A stretch of 64,000 nucleotides of DNA from Gambelia wislizenii (Eukaryota > Chordata > Lepidosauria > Squamata > Crotaphytidae), in the NCBI GenBank assembly GCA_030847615.1, contig JAUMIR010000003.1:71248001-71312000 (forward strand). The letters run 5' to 3'. The notes beneath the pieces are model-generated. The model was not told where the DNA came from, searched no databases, and saw only the letters and a program-made list of their open reading frames with translations. Within the stretch, counting starts at the first letter, position 1; each line of letters starts with the position of its first letter. The position numbers and the translations under genes were made by a program. Shown in pieces: positions 34,301 through 49,300 of the stretch.

Positions 34301-37300
34301 AATTGCTTCATATTCAAAGAGTTTGCTAAAATATTACAGGAGAATATTGTCACTTTTCAAAAAGATGTGTCCCAAACAGATATGAGCTCTTTGAATAGAT
34401 CTTAAAAGTGCTTGTATGCATGACTATTTGTAGAAATAGCTGTCTCTTATCTCTAGTGAGTCTGAACAATCAAATTAAAACACAGCTTCTGTGTGAAAGA
34501 TTGAAGGAGAGTATTCTTGAATTAAAGTAGTTTTAGAAGCAATGTATTGACTGGCAGTTTTGTGATCATACTGATATGACTGCACTGGATATTGATGTGT
34601 GGTACTGTGTGGAACTATTATTTTGTTTATTGCAGATGGTTGAAGAATGAACTAAGACAGTTCTAGATGATTTTAAAATCCCTGTCCTTTTCCAATAAAA
34701 ACTAAATGGTTTACATTGTGGGTTTGCAGGTACTAATTATTCCTCTTACAATGCAATACTGCAAGCGGCTTCCCAGCATCTTTCACCCTTGCAACAGAAC
34801 CTGTTGAAATTTGCCTTGTCTTTACGTTCTTATTCAGCTACAGTTCAAGCCTTTCAGCAGGTTAGTACACAACTTTTGGGAACCTTTCTGATAGTTAAGA
34901 ATGATACAGATGGTGGTAATGTGAAAGGAAGTGGCAGATATCTTGTCCTCTTGAACTGGTGCACACACCTTGCACTTGACTCTGCTGTTTTGTTGACAGT
35001 GATTAACTCTCCTCCTTACATTGGGGTTGATGATAATGCTGTTGTATCACACTAAGGTATGGGATTACGTTTTCCGCCACCCACTCTGACCTCTATTATT
35101 CTTTGCCAGTTCAGGTACTGAAATCAGATGTGGTCTTCACTCACTTCTTGCTGGTCAGCACGGGTGGTGGTGGTTGTATGCCTTCAAGTCATTCCTGACT
35201 TATGGTGACCTAAGACAAACCTATCATGGGGTTTTCTTGGCAAGATTTGTTCAGAGAGAGGTTTGCCTTTGCCCTCTTTCTGAGGTTGAGAGAGTGTGAC
35301 TTGCGAAGGTCACCCAATGGGTTTCTATGGCTGAGCAGGAATATGACTCCTAGTCCCCAGAGTCTTAGTCCAGCGATCAAACCACTATACCACGTGGGCT
35401 CTTTGGGGACTTATTTGGCATGATATCGTAAAGTGGGAAAGAGGAAAGCCATGTATACTGCCTTGAGGTCATTGGAGGAAAAATAGGATATAAATGTAAT
35501 TAATAAATATAAATGCCGCAAAAAAGTACAGTGTTAATATTTTTCTTTTTTAAAAAAAAAAACACCTTGTATTCAATAATCCATTCTATATATTATTTTT
35601 CTATTTCTGATGTCAGAGAGAAATTTCTTTTAACATCCTTCTTATTAACACTTGTTAATTACTAATGCCACTTTACAGATAAACATAAAATAGGAGTGGG
35701 AGAGAGGGCAAATTTGTGAGGGAAGTGAGAAGGTGAAGGAACAAAAGTTACTACAAGATCATCTCACTGTTTGCCATGGTCTCTTAAGACAAATGAGTTT
35801 CTTTGGTTAACTGTAACTTAGAGGATTTTTTTTATTTGGTGTGATCAGTATCTTTGAAGGATCTAAGGAATTAATCTGCCTCCTTACTGGTGTCCATCTA
35901 GACTGGAAGGAGGGAAATTGTGCTAAGGTCCAATTTTTTAACATGACTCAGTAAGTCTACTACCATTGCTTTATATGGTCAGATGTTACTGCACAGATTA
36001 ATTCATTAATAGCAGACTATCCTGTTGCTATGATTAAGATGTGATTTGTTTCCCCCCTAATGGAGGTTGTCATCATATTATAACAGATACATTTTAATAC
36101 AGATAGCAGCTGATGAGCCCCCACCAGACAGATGTAATGCATTCTTTGTTGTCCATGAAGAGAAGACTTGTGAATCTGAGAAACTTGAAATACTTCTACA
36201 GACAGCTTCAGAAAGGTCATTTTATTTTGTACCAAATCTTAGCCATTTTCTATGTACATTTTATTTCCAACATCCATTTAAGTGAATGCTTATAATGTGT
36301 TCTTAGTCAGCTCAAGTGTCTTGATGAAATCATTTGCAAAATTTGGAAGTGGCCTTGAAGGGAATAGGATTTCTCAGTAGTTTAGAATTAGAACACCAAA
36401 TGAGACTGTTGATGTGGGCTTATTTTTTTTCTTTCTTATTGGTGTTCTGGAGGATATAGCAGGTAATGGGAAAAGATATGTTTAACAGTGTTAAGGAAAG
36501 CTCAATATGTCATATTAATGTGCAAGGCTTGAAACTGTTGGCGGAGTCCATTGGATGCTTTATTTCAAGTTCCTTGCTCATAAATCATCAGTCTGTTTGC
36601 TTTAATAACCCAAACTGCTCATTGACTCCCTTGTGTACTGTACCAAAGCAAGGTTTCTCTGTATAAATTCTATTTAATAAAATGATTGGTGTTGCACAGA
36701 CTGCTTCTAAAAAGGACGTTAATGTTTTAGCCTGTTGAATACTAAAAAAAATAAAAAAAAATCAAATATAGGCTGAGCTTGATTTGTGTTCCACTAACTT
36801 GGAACTAAGGTTCTACTATATCATAAAGGTTCTGTTTCATTATATAAACACTAATATTAATGGGACAGTTTACATTCTAAAAGAGTTGAGAGATAATGCC
36901 AGTCTGGGCATTTGTTTAGAGAAATAGGAGTAATAAAGGATTGTAGCTCCATGTAGCCATCTTACTTTAAATATTTTTAGTGAAGTGTTTTTATGAAAGC
37001 ATCAGAAGATTATGAAATATGTGTTGTGTTCTATTTCATATGTGTGATTTAATCTTGTTAAAGCACAACATTTGGATTTGTGTGTTTGTCTTGCTCCAGG
37101 CCAAAGCCTTTTATGTTCAAAGGAGACCACAAGTACCCAGTTTCAAACCCAGAAAGTCCTGTTGTTATAATGTATGCTGAAATTGGTTCTGAAGAGTTTT
37201 CTAGATTGCATAAACTTCTCGTATCAAAAGCCAACGCAGGAGAAATCACCTACATCCTTAGGCATTATATAGCTGTAAGTACTGGTCTGATGTAGAAAAG

Positions 37301-40300
37301 GCCATGTGATTCTCAAAGGTTCTGTATGAACTGTGTGTGTTGCTCAGAATACTTTATATTTAGATTTAAATTTGGAGGTGTTTTTTAATAATGTCAGGCC
37401 ATTTTCTTAAAGTCAAATAAGGATGATTACTTGTGGTATTTGTGTATTGACATTAGGCTTGCTTTTATGATATACTCACAAAGATGATATTTTTCTGTAT
37501 TTGTATAAGAAGGTAACTGCGATGTGTCAAGGGCTAAAACTTGGGTTCACTCCCTTGGACCCCAGATTAGCCCTCCTGTAGGGGTAATGCTGAGTAGCCT
37601 CACTTCAGGATGCTCCCTACAGACCCCAAAAACAGCCAGTAGCTCCACCAGCACCCACTGAATTAAACTGGGGGGTTTCTTTCCCCTTGGGACCCTCCCT
37701 TTCTCACGCACAATGCAGTGGGAAATTGTGCGTAGTCTCTGATAATCAGTGGCACTCCTTGCCACTATAGAATCAACTAACTCCTTCCTCCTAACCCCGG
37801 AGGAGACTCACAGTAGCATAATCAAGAGGTAAGGCACGTGGTAAGCATCAATTATAGGAAGATTAATAAAGTTACTTTATTCAAGTGAAAGCAGTCATGC
37901 AATCTCACATGAGCTAGACTTCTCCCATACCTCAGGTAGGCTTAAAGTTATAGTAGTGACAGAGTAGTAAGATCAAAGCATTACATTACTCACGTTACAT
38001 TCAGTTACTAATTAAACTACATTCAACCAAAGTAAAGAAATTAAAAAGAATTCCCTAACGCGGCTAAACATGCCCTAATCTCTACTAAATACTTGCAGTT
38101 TGTTGCCTTGAGATGTTATCTAGGCAGCTGGGAACTCCAAGCCAGAGATGGGATGGCTTTTTGCTCTACCAACCATAATCAGTCCTTGTTCTCTCTCTCA
38201 CATCTCTCTCACAAATCTCTCTCCAGAATCTCCCTCAAGAATCCAAAATGGCTTCAAACAAAAGCAGTTAAATCTTCATCTGAGTTCCTGGGTTTAGAGC
38301 TGTAATTGTTCAGTCCAGGTCATATGGTGTCATGGTTTTGATGTCATCTCATTAGCTCTGTGGAGGTGGTGTTTTAGACTCTCCCTTCCATTAACCCATC
38401 AGGTGCACGATTCCAGATCAGAAGACATCAATATTAAAACAAGCTCTTAAGATGGATCTCTTCCAGCAGGCCTTTCCTGAATAGATACCCGTAGCTTGTC
38501 CCGAACTTGCTACGGCCACTGTCCGTTGTTTATTTTTATTTTTTGTATTTTTAAAAAAACATGTTTTAATTATTTAATTGTATTTTAAGGGGGGTAGGAT
38601 TGAGGGTCTGGGATGTATATTTTAATTGTTGTAAGCCACCCCGATTGCGTTTTGTACAAATAATATCTCTTCCTACTGAGAGGCAATGCCAAGAAAGGAA
38701 AGAGTTACATATGTTTAGTATATAAAAGCCACACTTTTCACCTCTTACCAGTAGGAACTGAAGTCTACTTCATAGAAGCATGGCTATGGGTGGCCAACAA
38801 CACCTTCAGCTACTTGGTCACATGGAGATGCTTAAAGCAGAGTGGTCCATTTGCCAAGAAGCCATGGTCTCACACAGCTGAGAAAGATAAAATTAGCTGA
38901 TTTTTTTGGTGGAATGTGACCTCATTTTCCCCCCCCCCCATTTTTCTTGTAGAATCCAAGGAAAGAAAAAGTCTACCTTTCAGGTTATGGAGTGGAGCTG
39001 GCCATTAAAAGCACAGAGTATAAGGCCAAGGATGATACCCAGGTGAAAGGTGAATCCCTCCCTTAAGTGTAGTAATGGTTCTGCCAAGATATGAGTAGAC
39101 ACCAAAGCTTTTCTTAATTCTTCTCATATTCTGTCACCATTGCATTGTTTAGGGCTGAATAATTCTTCCAGGCTATATAAATGATATTCTCTAGTTATGT
39201 ACAGCTGTTCTAAAATAAAGTTGCACTGAATGTGCTCTACAATAAAATAAGATGAATAAATGAAAGACGATTGAATGGCATGTCTTCAGTGTTGATCCAA
39301 CACTGATTTTTGATTTTTCTATCACTGGCATCAGCCAGGAGCCAGTGTTATTTATTTATTTATTTATTTATACCCTGCTCTTCAGCCATAAGGCTATCAG
39401 AGCGGTTTACAAATTGTTTTAAGCAATAGCAATTTACACATCTACACTGCATTAAGCAGTTTCTGATGTGTGTTAGCTAATTGCCCCCACAAGCCAGGTA
39501 CCCATTTTACCGACCTACAAAAGGACGGAAGGCTGAGTGAACCTCGGAGCCCTCTGGAATCGAACTTGCAACATGGTGACTTGCAGTACTGGCATTTAAC
39601 CACTGCGCCACCAGGGCTCCTGTGTGTGAAAACGTTAGAGCTGTCTTCTGCTGCCCTTTGTAGTGAGCCAGAAGGTTCCTGGATATTTATTTCAGAGCAA
39701 GACTATCCATCAAGGCAGCACATGATGATTCTTCCATATCAAAGAAAAGGATGAGAGACTGTATCTGACTCTTTGACTCTGTATGGACTTCTCTGCTCAA
39801 CTGTTGGCTTGCTATGTGCAGAGCTTTGAGGCCCCAGTTCCAGAGACTTATTCTTTCTTTCTGCTTCATGCTGTGCCTTCCTCTCACGGCTGCCTGACAC
39901 CTAACACTAATTCATGTTTAATTGCACCCTGTAACACCTTTTTCTAATGATAAAAATGTGGTGCAAGGTAAGTGGCAAATCTCCTGAATTAAAGAAAATA
40001 GATACTGATTAATAGCTGTGTTTGATAGCACTCTCTAAATTAATTAAAATTAACAAAACATTGTTGACTCATCTCTGTGTTCTTGTTAACAAGGAAAGGT
40101 ACAGAAACTCAGGTGTTCTCATTCTATCTGAGGCAAAGGGAAGCATGCCATTCAGTCATCTTTGCGCATCAAGTGACTTCTAATTATCTAATTATTTCAT
40201 ACTAGTGTCTTATAGAAATATGATGGGTGTGTGGGAGGGATGAGGTCTAGAAAGCAGAAGGGAGCAATTGTGAAGGATATGAGTGTTCTGGACTCTCCCT

Positions 40301-43300
40301 TCCACTCTAGAATGTGGCTGGACAGTAACAGTGGAGGAGAATACTGCAAGCTGCAATGAGTGGGCAAGATACTGAATAAGGCATTTTGTTAAAGCAGTGG
40401 CTCTTAACCTGTGGTCTGCGGACCCCCAGGGGATCAGCAAAGGCTTGAAGATTTATTGGCTCACCTCCTCTCCACAGCGCAGTGGCCATGTGACAGGAGC
40501 CAAGGCAAAGGCTGGCTGGCTGGCTTGGTCTGTGCATTGCCATTCAATCCATTCCAGCCACAAACTAGCAGGAAGAAGCAGGAGAAAAGTCTTCCTTCCC
40601 CTTCCAGTGCCTCTGAGGGAAGGTTTAATGGATGGTGTAATTGTGTTGTTGTTGTTAGAGTTTTACATCTTAAGTCTTGGGAGTTTGCAGCAACAAAATA
40701 TATTTAAAGGGGGTCCCTGGAAAAGAAAAGGTTAAGAGCCACGGATTTAAGATACTGCAGTGATTGCCCACATCACTGGAAGGTGGTGCCCTCATTCTTG
40801 TGCGTGTGTGAGGTATTAATAATGTGTGCTGGAGATTTGCAAAAGTCAGTCCCTTTGTTGCTGATGGACTTCTGAATAGTATCATAATCAGGCTGGTTTT
40901 CATGTTTCTGTAGGTACAGATATGAATGCAACAGTAATAGGTGAAAATGATCCCATTGATGAAGTGCAAGGATTTCTGTTTGGAAAACTAAGGTACATCA
41001 ATACCTTGATAAACCTGATCATTTTTTTAATGTGTGCTTTTCCACTTAAATCATTCTAGAAACTTAACTAGCAAGCATTTAAAGAACTTGAACAGCATAC
41101 TCAAACTGAAGGCTGTGGGATGCCAGAAAAAGATGCCAGAACCTCATCTCATGAAGCAGTTGTTACTTTTGTCTGATACAGATTTTCTGAATTCATTTTT
41201 ATTCTTTCAGACAATTACATCCCAGTTTGAAAGAAGAATTGAAAGAATTAAGAAAACATCTTATTGAAAGCACCAATGAAATGGCACCCTTAAAAGTGTG
41301 GCAGTTACAAGGTAGTGTACACATAGTAGTTTTATTTATTCATTGGGACGCGTATCTATAAAAGTATCTGTGTTTGGACAAATCTGAAAAAGACACTTCT
41401 TAGAAGCACCATAGTTGTTGATTTTGCGTCTTCATCACTGCAAGCTAAGGTGTCAGAAGAAACATAAATGTGAGTCTCCTTTGAACTAATTACAAGCTGT
41501 GGGTTCTAAAACACCTTCTATTTGCACACTGTTGTAAGACATTCCCTCTCTATACAAAGACTTGCTTTTGGAGAGAAGGAAAGGAAGCATCACATGGACT
41601 ACATTTGTTCTTAGCAGCATATTTTATGGCTCATAATCCTGTTGTTGAAATCTGAGATGATTGAGGGCTTTATCTACATGGACTAAATACCCTGGCTTGC
41701 CCCCCTTCCAGAGCCCTGCAGTCCATATGACCCAGAGCTTTTGCCCCAATCTGCCCCCGGGCAGTCTTCACCACCTCTGGGGCAGATACGGGGCTGGAAT
41801 GGGGGCAAGCTGGGATAAGACACTTTACAGCATTGTAAAGTAATACTTGGTTTGTCCCATTACCACTGGGATGGAACGGATTGGGGCCTGTGTATCTGTA
41901 GGAACCCATCCTGGCACACTGTCACTTGTTGCTGCCACCAGCTTCCTGGCTCTCCTGGAAGCCAGGCAGGGGTCCCTCAGCATGTGACCAAGCTGGTCAC
42001 ATGTAGGGGGGCTTCAGTTACATGTTTCAGGCCCCATTCCTTCTTGTGAATCAGCAGTGAAAATGGTGGTGGTGACTGCTGCAACGATGGGCAGGTGTTC
42101 TGTTAGGACTCCAGCTCGTTTTGTCAAGATAATGGGCAGAACAAACCAGATCTAGAGCCAGGATATGCTAGCAGGAAGCTGTTGTATCCTGGCTGGTGTA
42201 GATAAGCCCTAAGGCTGCAGTCCTAAACATATGCACTTCAAGGGAGGCCTCTTTAATTCAATGGGGAATTAGTTCTGAGTAAACATGGATGCAAACATGC
42301 ACAGAATTGTAGTGTAAAACTCAGGTTCATCTATTTCATTTCCATCTGGTGAATACTGTTCTGTTGCATAATTTGTTTGGATAAAAATGCAGTTGTGGTG
42401 GGTTGTGTACCTTGCTAAAATGACTTGTTCATACAGATCAGTGTAGTATTTTGAGCCAGTGAAGCTCTTAAGCTCAGCTTAAGTCATGTGAACTGTCTCA
42501 TTAAAATGTGTGGGGGAATGTTAGTGTGCCTAAGAACTTTTAAGAGGATAGGCAGATGACCTCTGTACTTTCTGGGTTAAGCTTAAAGGCTGTTAGCCTG
42601 CTTATGTTGACAGGTCTTTCACCCCTGCCGTTTCCAAAAATCTGCCATGTATTATCCCCCTTCAAGCAGATTTGGAGAGTGCAGAAAGGGGAGGGGGAGT
42701 CATTCCCTTTCCAGTTCCATTGACTGAAGCAATTCCATCTGTGGAAAAAAATGAGTTTCACGCAAAATATGTTTGTGCTGAAGGACAGCCTTGTAACTGA
42801 ATTAAATGTTTTCATTTTTAGATCTAAGTTTCCAGACTGCTGCCCGCATTCTTGCTGCTCCCACTGTGGATGCTTTGATGGTCATGAAAGATCTAAGTCA
42901 GAATTTTCCCACGAAGGCTAGGTAACTGCTCTCTACTGCTGCTACCATGATTGCTATTATGTAAAATGTAGAAATTGTGTTATGCTAACCAATTACAATT
43001 CAGTGAAAGTATTTAAACATCTCAGAACAAACAGGAGAATCCTAGTTTATGAAACCTGGAACAAAACGCTTTTGCAAATCAATAGTGTTTTGAAAGTGAA
43101 GACCTGAATTTCAGTGTTACAGTAATTTTTGATCTTAATACATTAAACTGTAGCTTCAAAGATAGATAGTGAAGTGTCAATTTCACATTTGAGTGTGTGG
43201 CTTCAGCTTTAGATTATGTGCAGAAAGAGAATTCTGTGCCCTTTCTACATGTTCAAAACAGGTGCTAAAGGGGGAGAAAGGGTCTGTACCTAGCACTTGG

Positions 43301-46300
43301 AAATAAGAATGGTACACACTTGTTCGGATTAGAGGAGGAGAGGAAAGATTCAGTCAGGCATGTCTGTCCCCCAAGAGCAAGTGAGCTATGTGTTCATCTT
43401 TTTATCACTGAATTGTCAGCATCTTTGGATCAGAGGTTTAGCATTCTTCATCTTAGTATTAGAATATGATATGTTAAGTGTCTTCTGTAAAATAAGCTAT
43501 GTCAAGAGTGCACCTGGCTCCTAGAGTTTGTTGCTAAGAGTTAAGTAGTACTCGAAGTCTTTCCTTATATTTTGAAAAGCTGGCAGTACTTGACCACCGT
43601 GCAATGATTTTTGATCTTTGAAGCTGAAGCATTGCAGGTTTAATATGTGACTTTTTCGTGATTGTGCCCTATAAGTTCTAGTGCAAGTTATGCTAGAGAG
43701 CTTTTGTGAAATATGTTTTGTGTGGCCTCCTATCTCTGTTTTAGTCACTGTAGTCTACTAAGACATGTTTCTATTTTTAGAGGGAATGTAACAGATATTG
43801 GATATAAAATGAAAGGATGATAAAATGAATCTTTTGCTATTTGAAGGGCAATAACGAAGACAGTTGTTTCTGCAGAACTCAGATCCGAAATTGAAGAGAA
43901 CCAAAAGGTAGTAATGTGTGCTTATACATGTATTTGAACTTCAGAGCTTAATGTAGATTTAAATCCATGTTTACTAACCAAATCCCATCTGTCTCCCCCT
44001 GCCCCTCACTTGATCCTTCCGGAAAGAAAAATACTTTTTTTATACAGCTCTAAATACTTTTGAGTAAATATGTCTATTAATATTAAATCTAATATTCTAC
44101 ATTTTAAAAATTATCTTTAAAAATGTGTACCCAACATTAACATTCGTTCAGCTTTAATAAAAACAGAATTAGTCCATTTCTACAAGACTTCCCTCAGTGG
44201 TGTCAAATGCTTTCTGTCAAACTTTTGACGATGCTGCATATAATCAGATTTTCATGTAAGGTGCTTCCTTTCTTATATTGCTGTGTGTAAAATAATTCCC
44301 CTGGTGAAGTAGCTTTTGAAAAGGAAGGCTACAATCACAGTAATAATTTCAGCTACAGTGCCCCTGAAAACTTCAGTTGAAAGTGCCAGCAGACTTCCAT
44401 ATACCATGAATCCTTTTTGAAAGCAGTTTTGCTTGAAGAATTGGGTTGAAGTCTCAAACAAGTTGCAGTTTTAGTTGGTCATGTTTTTCCTACGATGACT
44501 GACTTTTTTGACTAGAATGAGGAGGGTAGGGGAATGCCCACTTCATGTGGCCTGTAATATGGTGACCTTCCAGACTATGGTAATCCAAGGGGTGGGAGTT
44601 GTAAGGGATGGCTTTTTGTAAAAAGCTGCACTTCTTCCTGTTTGCCTTGAACAGAATGTCCTATAGCCATAGACTCTAGCTTCTGCTTGTACTGTAGTTG
44701 CCACAACTTGGGAGAGTATCAAGAAGAAAGGCTGTTAGAAATCTTTAAGAAGCAAAATAAAATTTGGCGTAAAGTTGTTTCTGAATGCACAACATCTTGA
44801 GCAAAGTAACTCATAATTGGTTTAATCTGCGTATTTCCCAGAAGCTACTAATGAGCTCTTGCTCAAAGAAACTTTGATTATGTGTATTTTACTCTGCTGT
44901 ATAAACTAGTCCCTGTGTGTCAAGAACCTTTAAGTGACTTTGGAGAAGTGTTCTGAGAATTAAACAAATACATACTTAATAACAGATGCAACAGAACAAT
45001 TCCCTTGGCTTTCATATTTTATAACTTCTCTGGGTTTAAAATTGAAATCATAGTTTAATTGATATTTTTACCTGAAACCTATTTCACTATTATTCAAAGG
45101 AATTACAGATGCTAAAATATGGTGAAAGGATAAAAACATACTGCAAGAAATGTCACCATTAAAGTGCAAAACATCAAGAAAGCTATCTTAATGAGCTCCC
45201 GGAAGAGTTCTTCTCTACAAAATGAAATAATACAGGGGAACTGGGTTGTAACAACAATAAGGAAAGAAGCAGTGGGGCAAAAATAGAGACTGTCTTTGTT
45301 AAGCTACTTGTTGTGGGCTTAAATTGACTTTATGAACATATAGTATCTTTTTCCCATCAGTTTCACTGTTTTGCAGCCAGTAATGCCATCCAATCTCAGC
45401 TATTACTATCAACAATACATCTCAATTTTAGTTACTTAATTACTAACAGACTAGTTTGATTCTATTCTACAGTGTAATAAAGCACCACTGAATGGGCAGA
45501 TAGCAAGCTTAGTTATATTTTCATGATGTATTGTTCCCATCATTGTACTTCTCCATCTATCATAAGGTAATTCAAACTTCCTTTACTACATGTGCTTAAT
45601 ATTCATGAATATTAATTCTTACTTAGTGGTAGAAAAGCAGGCAGGAATCTTTTCTGAATCCACCAGAGAATGTGTGTATCCTGTAAAGTTTAAATGTGCA
45701 TCAATGAAAGATTTGATCTGAAATTATGAGCTCTTGGAGTCTTGAGCAGAAATGACCAGTTTTAATTCTTAGTATATTATTAATGCCTTTGTTGCACTTT
45801 TTTCTACCAGTACTTCAAAGGAACTCTAGGATTACAGCTGGGGGATTCTGCCCTGTTTGTTAATGGACTACATATAGATCTAGACACACAGGACGTATTT
45901 AGGTATGAGTTCTTCTGATTATTCTTTTAGAATTTAGTACAGTGATTTTAAAGGGTTAGCTTATGTTGATAGCTATACTTTAAAGTTTTGTCTGATCTGT
46001 TTTCTTTCTAGCTTGTTTGATGTCCTGAGAAATGAAGCGCGTGTTATGGAAGGGCTGCACAGTTTAGGAATTGTGGGTCTTTCCATGCACAATGTATTAA
46101 AGCTAAACATCCAGCCATCAGACTCTGACTATGCTGTAGATATCAGAAGTACTGCTATTTCAGTGAGTATGGGTTCTAGCAATCTAAAATGCATGGTGCA
46201 ATGACCATCACAAAGCACCAAAAAACAAAACAAAACCCACCACCCATTTCCTTTGAATTTGATCTGTTACTGAATCCTTACAAGAATATTTATTAAAAAC

Positions 46301-49300
46301 AACTTAAATGTGTAGATATGAGGACATAGATTTGTCTCAAAGAATTTATGCTTTAGAAGGTGATCTGCTTAAAGTCAAGCAAGAAGTAACATACTAGAGA
46401 GCTTAATGAAAGGGAATCTGTTATGTACCAATACAGTGTTCTCTGGCATCTTAGTTGGAATTCTAGGTGTCTGTTGAGATGTAACTAAAGCCAAGGAGAT
46501 CAGGGATAATTTTCTTCTAAAGAATAAAGGTGCAATTATTCTGGACACGATGTAATGTAGAGAATGCATGCTTTGTGCTTAAGGCTTTCAATGCCCAGTG
46601 GCAAAGGGCCATAGATTCCCTCGCTGCCGTACTGGGGCCCAGTTGCACCCATTGTGTCAGAGCATACATCAGTCACTGCAGATGCAAAGGAGAACTGGAG
46701 TTGAAGGTAGTTTCTGAGTTTATAGCATTGCATAGCTGTAGCAAGGGGATTTAGCCTTATGTTTAGGCAAGTAAGGCCAGAGCTGTGGTGATAAGACCAG
46801 GCAGAATTTCAATGTTGGCATATATGTACTAAAACAGAAATGGTTGGAAGAATAATGCTGTATTACAGTAGCACCCCCGTATCCACTGATTTGCCATCCA
46901 CTGATTCAATTATCTGTGGATGGCGACAGAGGGCAGGTGGACGGGGGAGAGAGGGGAGGAGTAAATCTTGCCTCTCTTAGCCCTCGGGATCGCCCCCTGG
47001 GATTACTCCCATGGCAGGAACGGTGACAAGGGCGTTCGCTATCATCCACGGGTTTTATTATCTGTTGCTCCCCCTTGGAACCAATCCTCTACTGATATGG
47101 GGGTCCTACTGTATATATTTTTTCCATAGGATTTTGTTTACTGTTTATTGCATTCTGAAAGTTAGTGTTGGACAAATGATAACCTTAATTTAAGATTTTT
47201 ATCTCTTCCTTTTAAGTGGATCAATAATCTTGAAGTTGACAGCAGGTACAATTCCTGGCCTTCCAGTGTCCAGGAGCTGCTACGTCCTACTTTCCCTGGT
47301 GTAATCAGACAAATAAGGAAAAACTTCCATAATCTTGTAAGTGATCCCTTGTTTTACAGTACTCCAGTATCCTTAACTGCATAATGAATTGTTCAGAGTT
47401 GGGCAATTTTAGATTTTCTTTCTTTCACTGTTTAAATTTTTCATGTTTTTTTTTACCTTTTTAACCTCACTTGGTGGCTTTAGACAAGGCAAATCATGGT
47501 TAGCTATAAATAGAAAAAAAATTAAATTCTATGTATGAACGGTGTGGGTAGTGGAAAAGGGAGTGCCTGAGCTCTAGAGGAGACTATGCTAAATACCAGA
47601 ACATAGAATCATAGAAATCGTAGAGTTGGAAGAGACCATGAGGGCCATCCAGTCCAACTCTCTGCTATGCAGGAATACACAACCAAAGCATCCCTGACAG
47701 ATGGCCATCCGGCCTCTGTTTAAAGACCTCCAAGGAAGGAGACCCCACCACGCTCCGAGGGAGTGTGTTCCACTGCCGAACAGCTCTTACTGTCAGAAAG
47801 TTCCTCCTAATGTTGAGGTGGAATCTCTGTTCCTGGAGCTTGCATCAATTGTTGTGTGTTCTAATCTCTGGAGCAGCAGCAGAAAAAAAGGTTGGTCATC
47901 CTCAATGTGACACCCCTTCAAATACTTAAACAGGGCTATCATATCGCCCCTTAACTGTCTTTTTTCCAGGCTAAACATACCAAGCTCCCTAAGTCTTTCC
48001 TCATAAGGCATGGTTTCCAGACCTTTCACCATTTTAGTCGCCCATTTCTGGACACGCTCCAATTTGTCAATATCCTTTTTGAATTTTGAACCACTGTTTT
48101 GAACATGAACCACTGTGACCAGGATATCCCTGTCTGGATCATAGCTGACAACCAACCAAAGCTAGTGAGCAATGCTCCTAGTTCCTGAAGCCACCTGAGC
48201 CTCAAGTGACTGTGCTGGATCAAGAAGTTACTCTCAAGCTTTTTCAAGGGGAGTGCCCTCTTATCTAGTACAGACTGCACATCTAGTTACTGGGCCTAGG
48301 ATCATATACCCATAGGGCCTTCATCTTGTGGAGATTTTGGATTTTATCACACTACACTGTTAGAGCACTATTATTCTACTTTAACTGCTATGGCTGCCTC
48401 TTGTTGAATTCTCGGGTTTGTAGTTTAGTGAGGCCTAAGAGCTCTCTGATTAAGAATGCTGAATGTCCGTCCTTAGACTGCAAATGCCAGGATTCCACAG
48501 GGGGTAGCCAGAACAGTTAAACTGGAATAATAGCGATGTAACAATGTAGTGTGATAACCTCCTTTAGTTATAACCTCCTTATTGGACCTCTCCTGCCCCC
48601 CTCTAACAATGACTGATTCTATCTCTCTGCTAATTATTAATATCCAAGATGGATAAGGATCAAGAATCCAAGTAACTGACCACACAAGCCTCTGAACATT
48701 TTCTCCAGATCCTCAGACCATGTTAACTGAAACTGATCCCACACAACTAGACTAAATGGAGCTCTGGACACCTCAGCTAGAACACTATCAATATTAGTGC
48801 CAAGTTCGATGGAGATATAAATGAAGTTTGTGCCGTACATATTTGTACATATTTGTCATAGTAGGCCTTCAAGGTATACTGCAGTTAAACATAATTGTAC
48901 TCTTCCCATTGTGAATCATTGCTTTAGCTCTTCTGAAGAAATGTTGTTCATCTTCTTCCTTTTGTTACAACTTCCAGGTATTCATAGTAGACCCATCCCA
49001 TGAGAGCTCAGCTGAATTACTGAGTGTGGCTGAAATGTTCCTTAGTAACCACATACCACTGAGGTAATGCTGTGATTGATTTCTAAAGTTCTTAACTTTA
49101 CCTTTGGACCGGAATAACATTCACAACTGATCATTTTCCTGATCATTAGAAAAGTAAGCATTGAGCTTGCTGGAGTTCCACTAAGCATTCACACTTTCCT
49201 CATCCTGTTTTCATGCACTTTCCACATCTCCTTTTCCCAACCATGTGAGATGGGGGGAAAGGAGGTGTGACAATGAGAGTTTGAGGAGGTTCTGATTTCT

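Noticed and set aside
39345..39623. tRNA gene on the minus strand
   Set aside because: Same reason: tRNA-derived SINE head.
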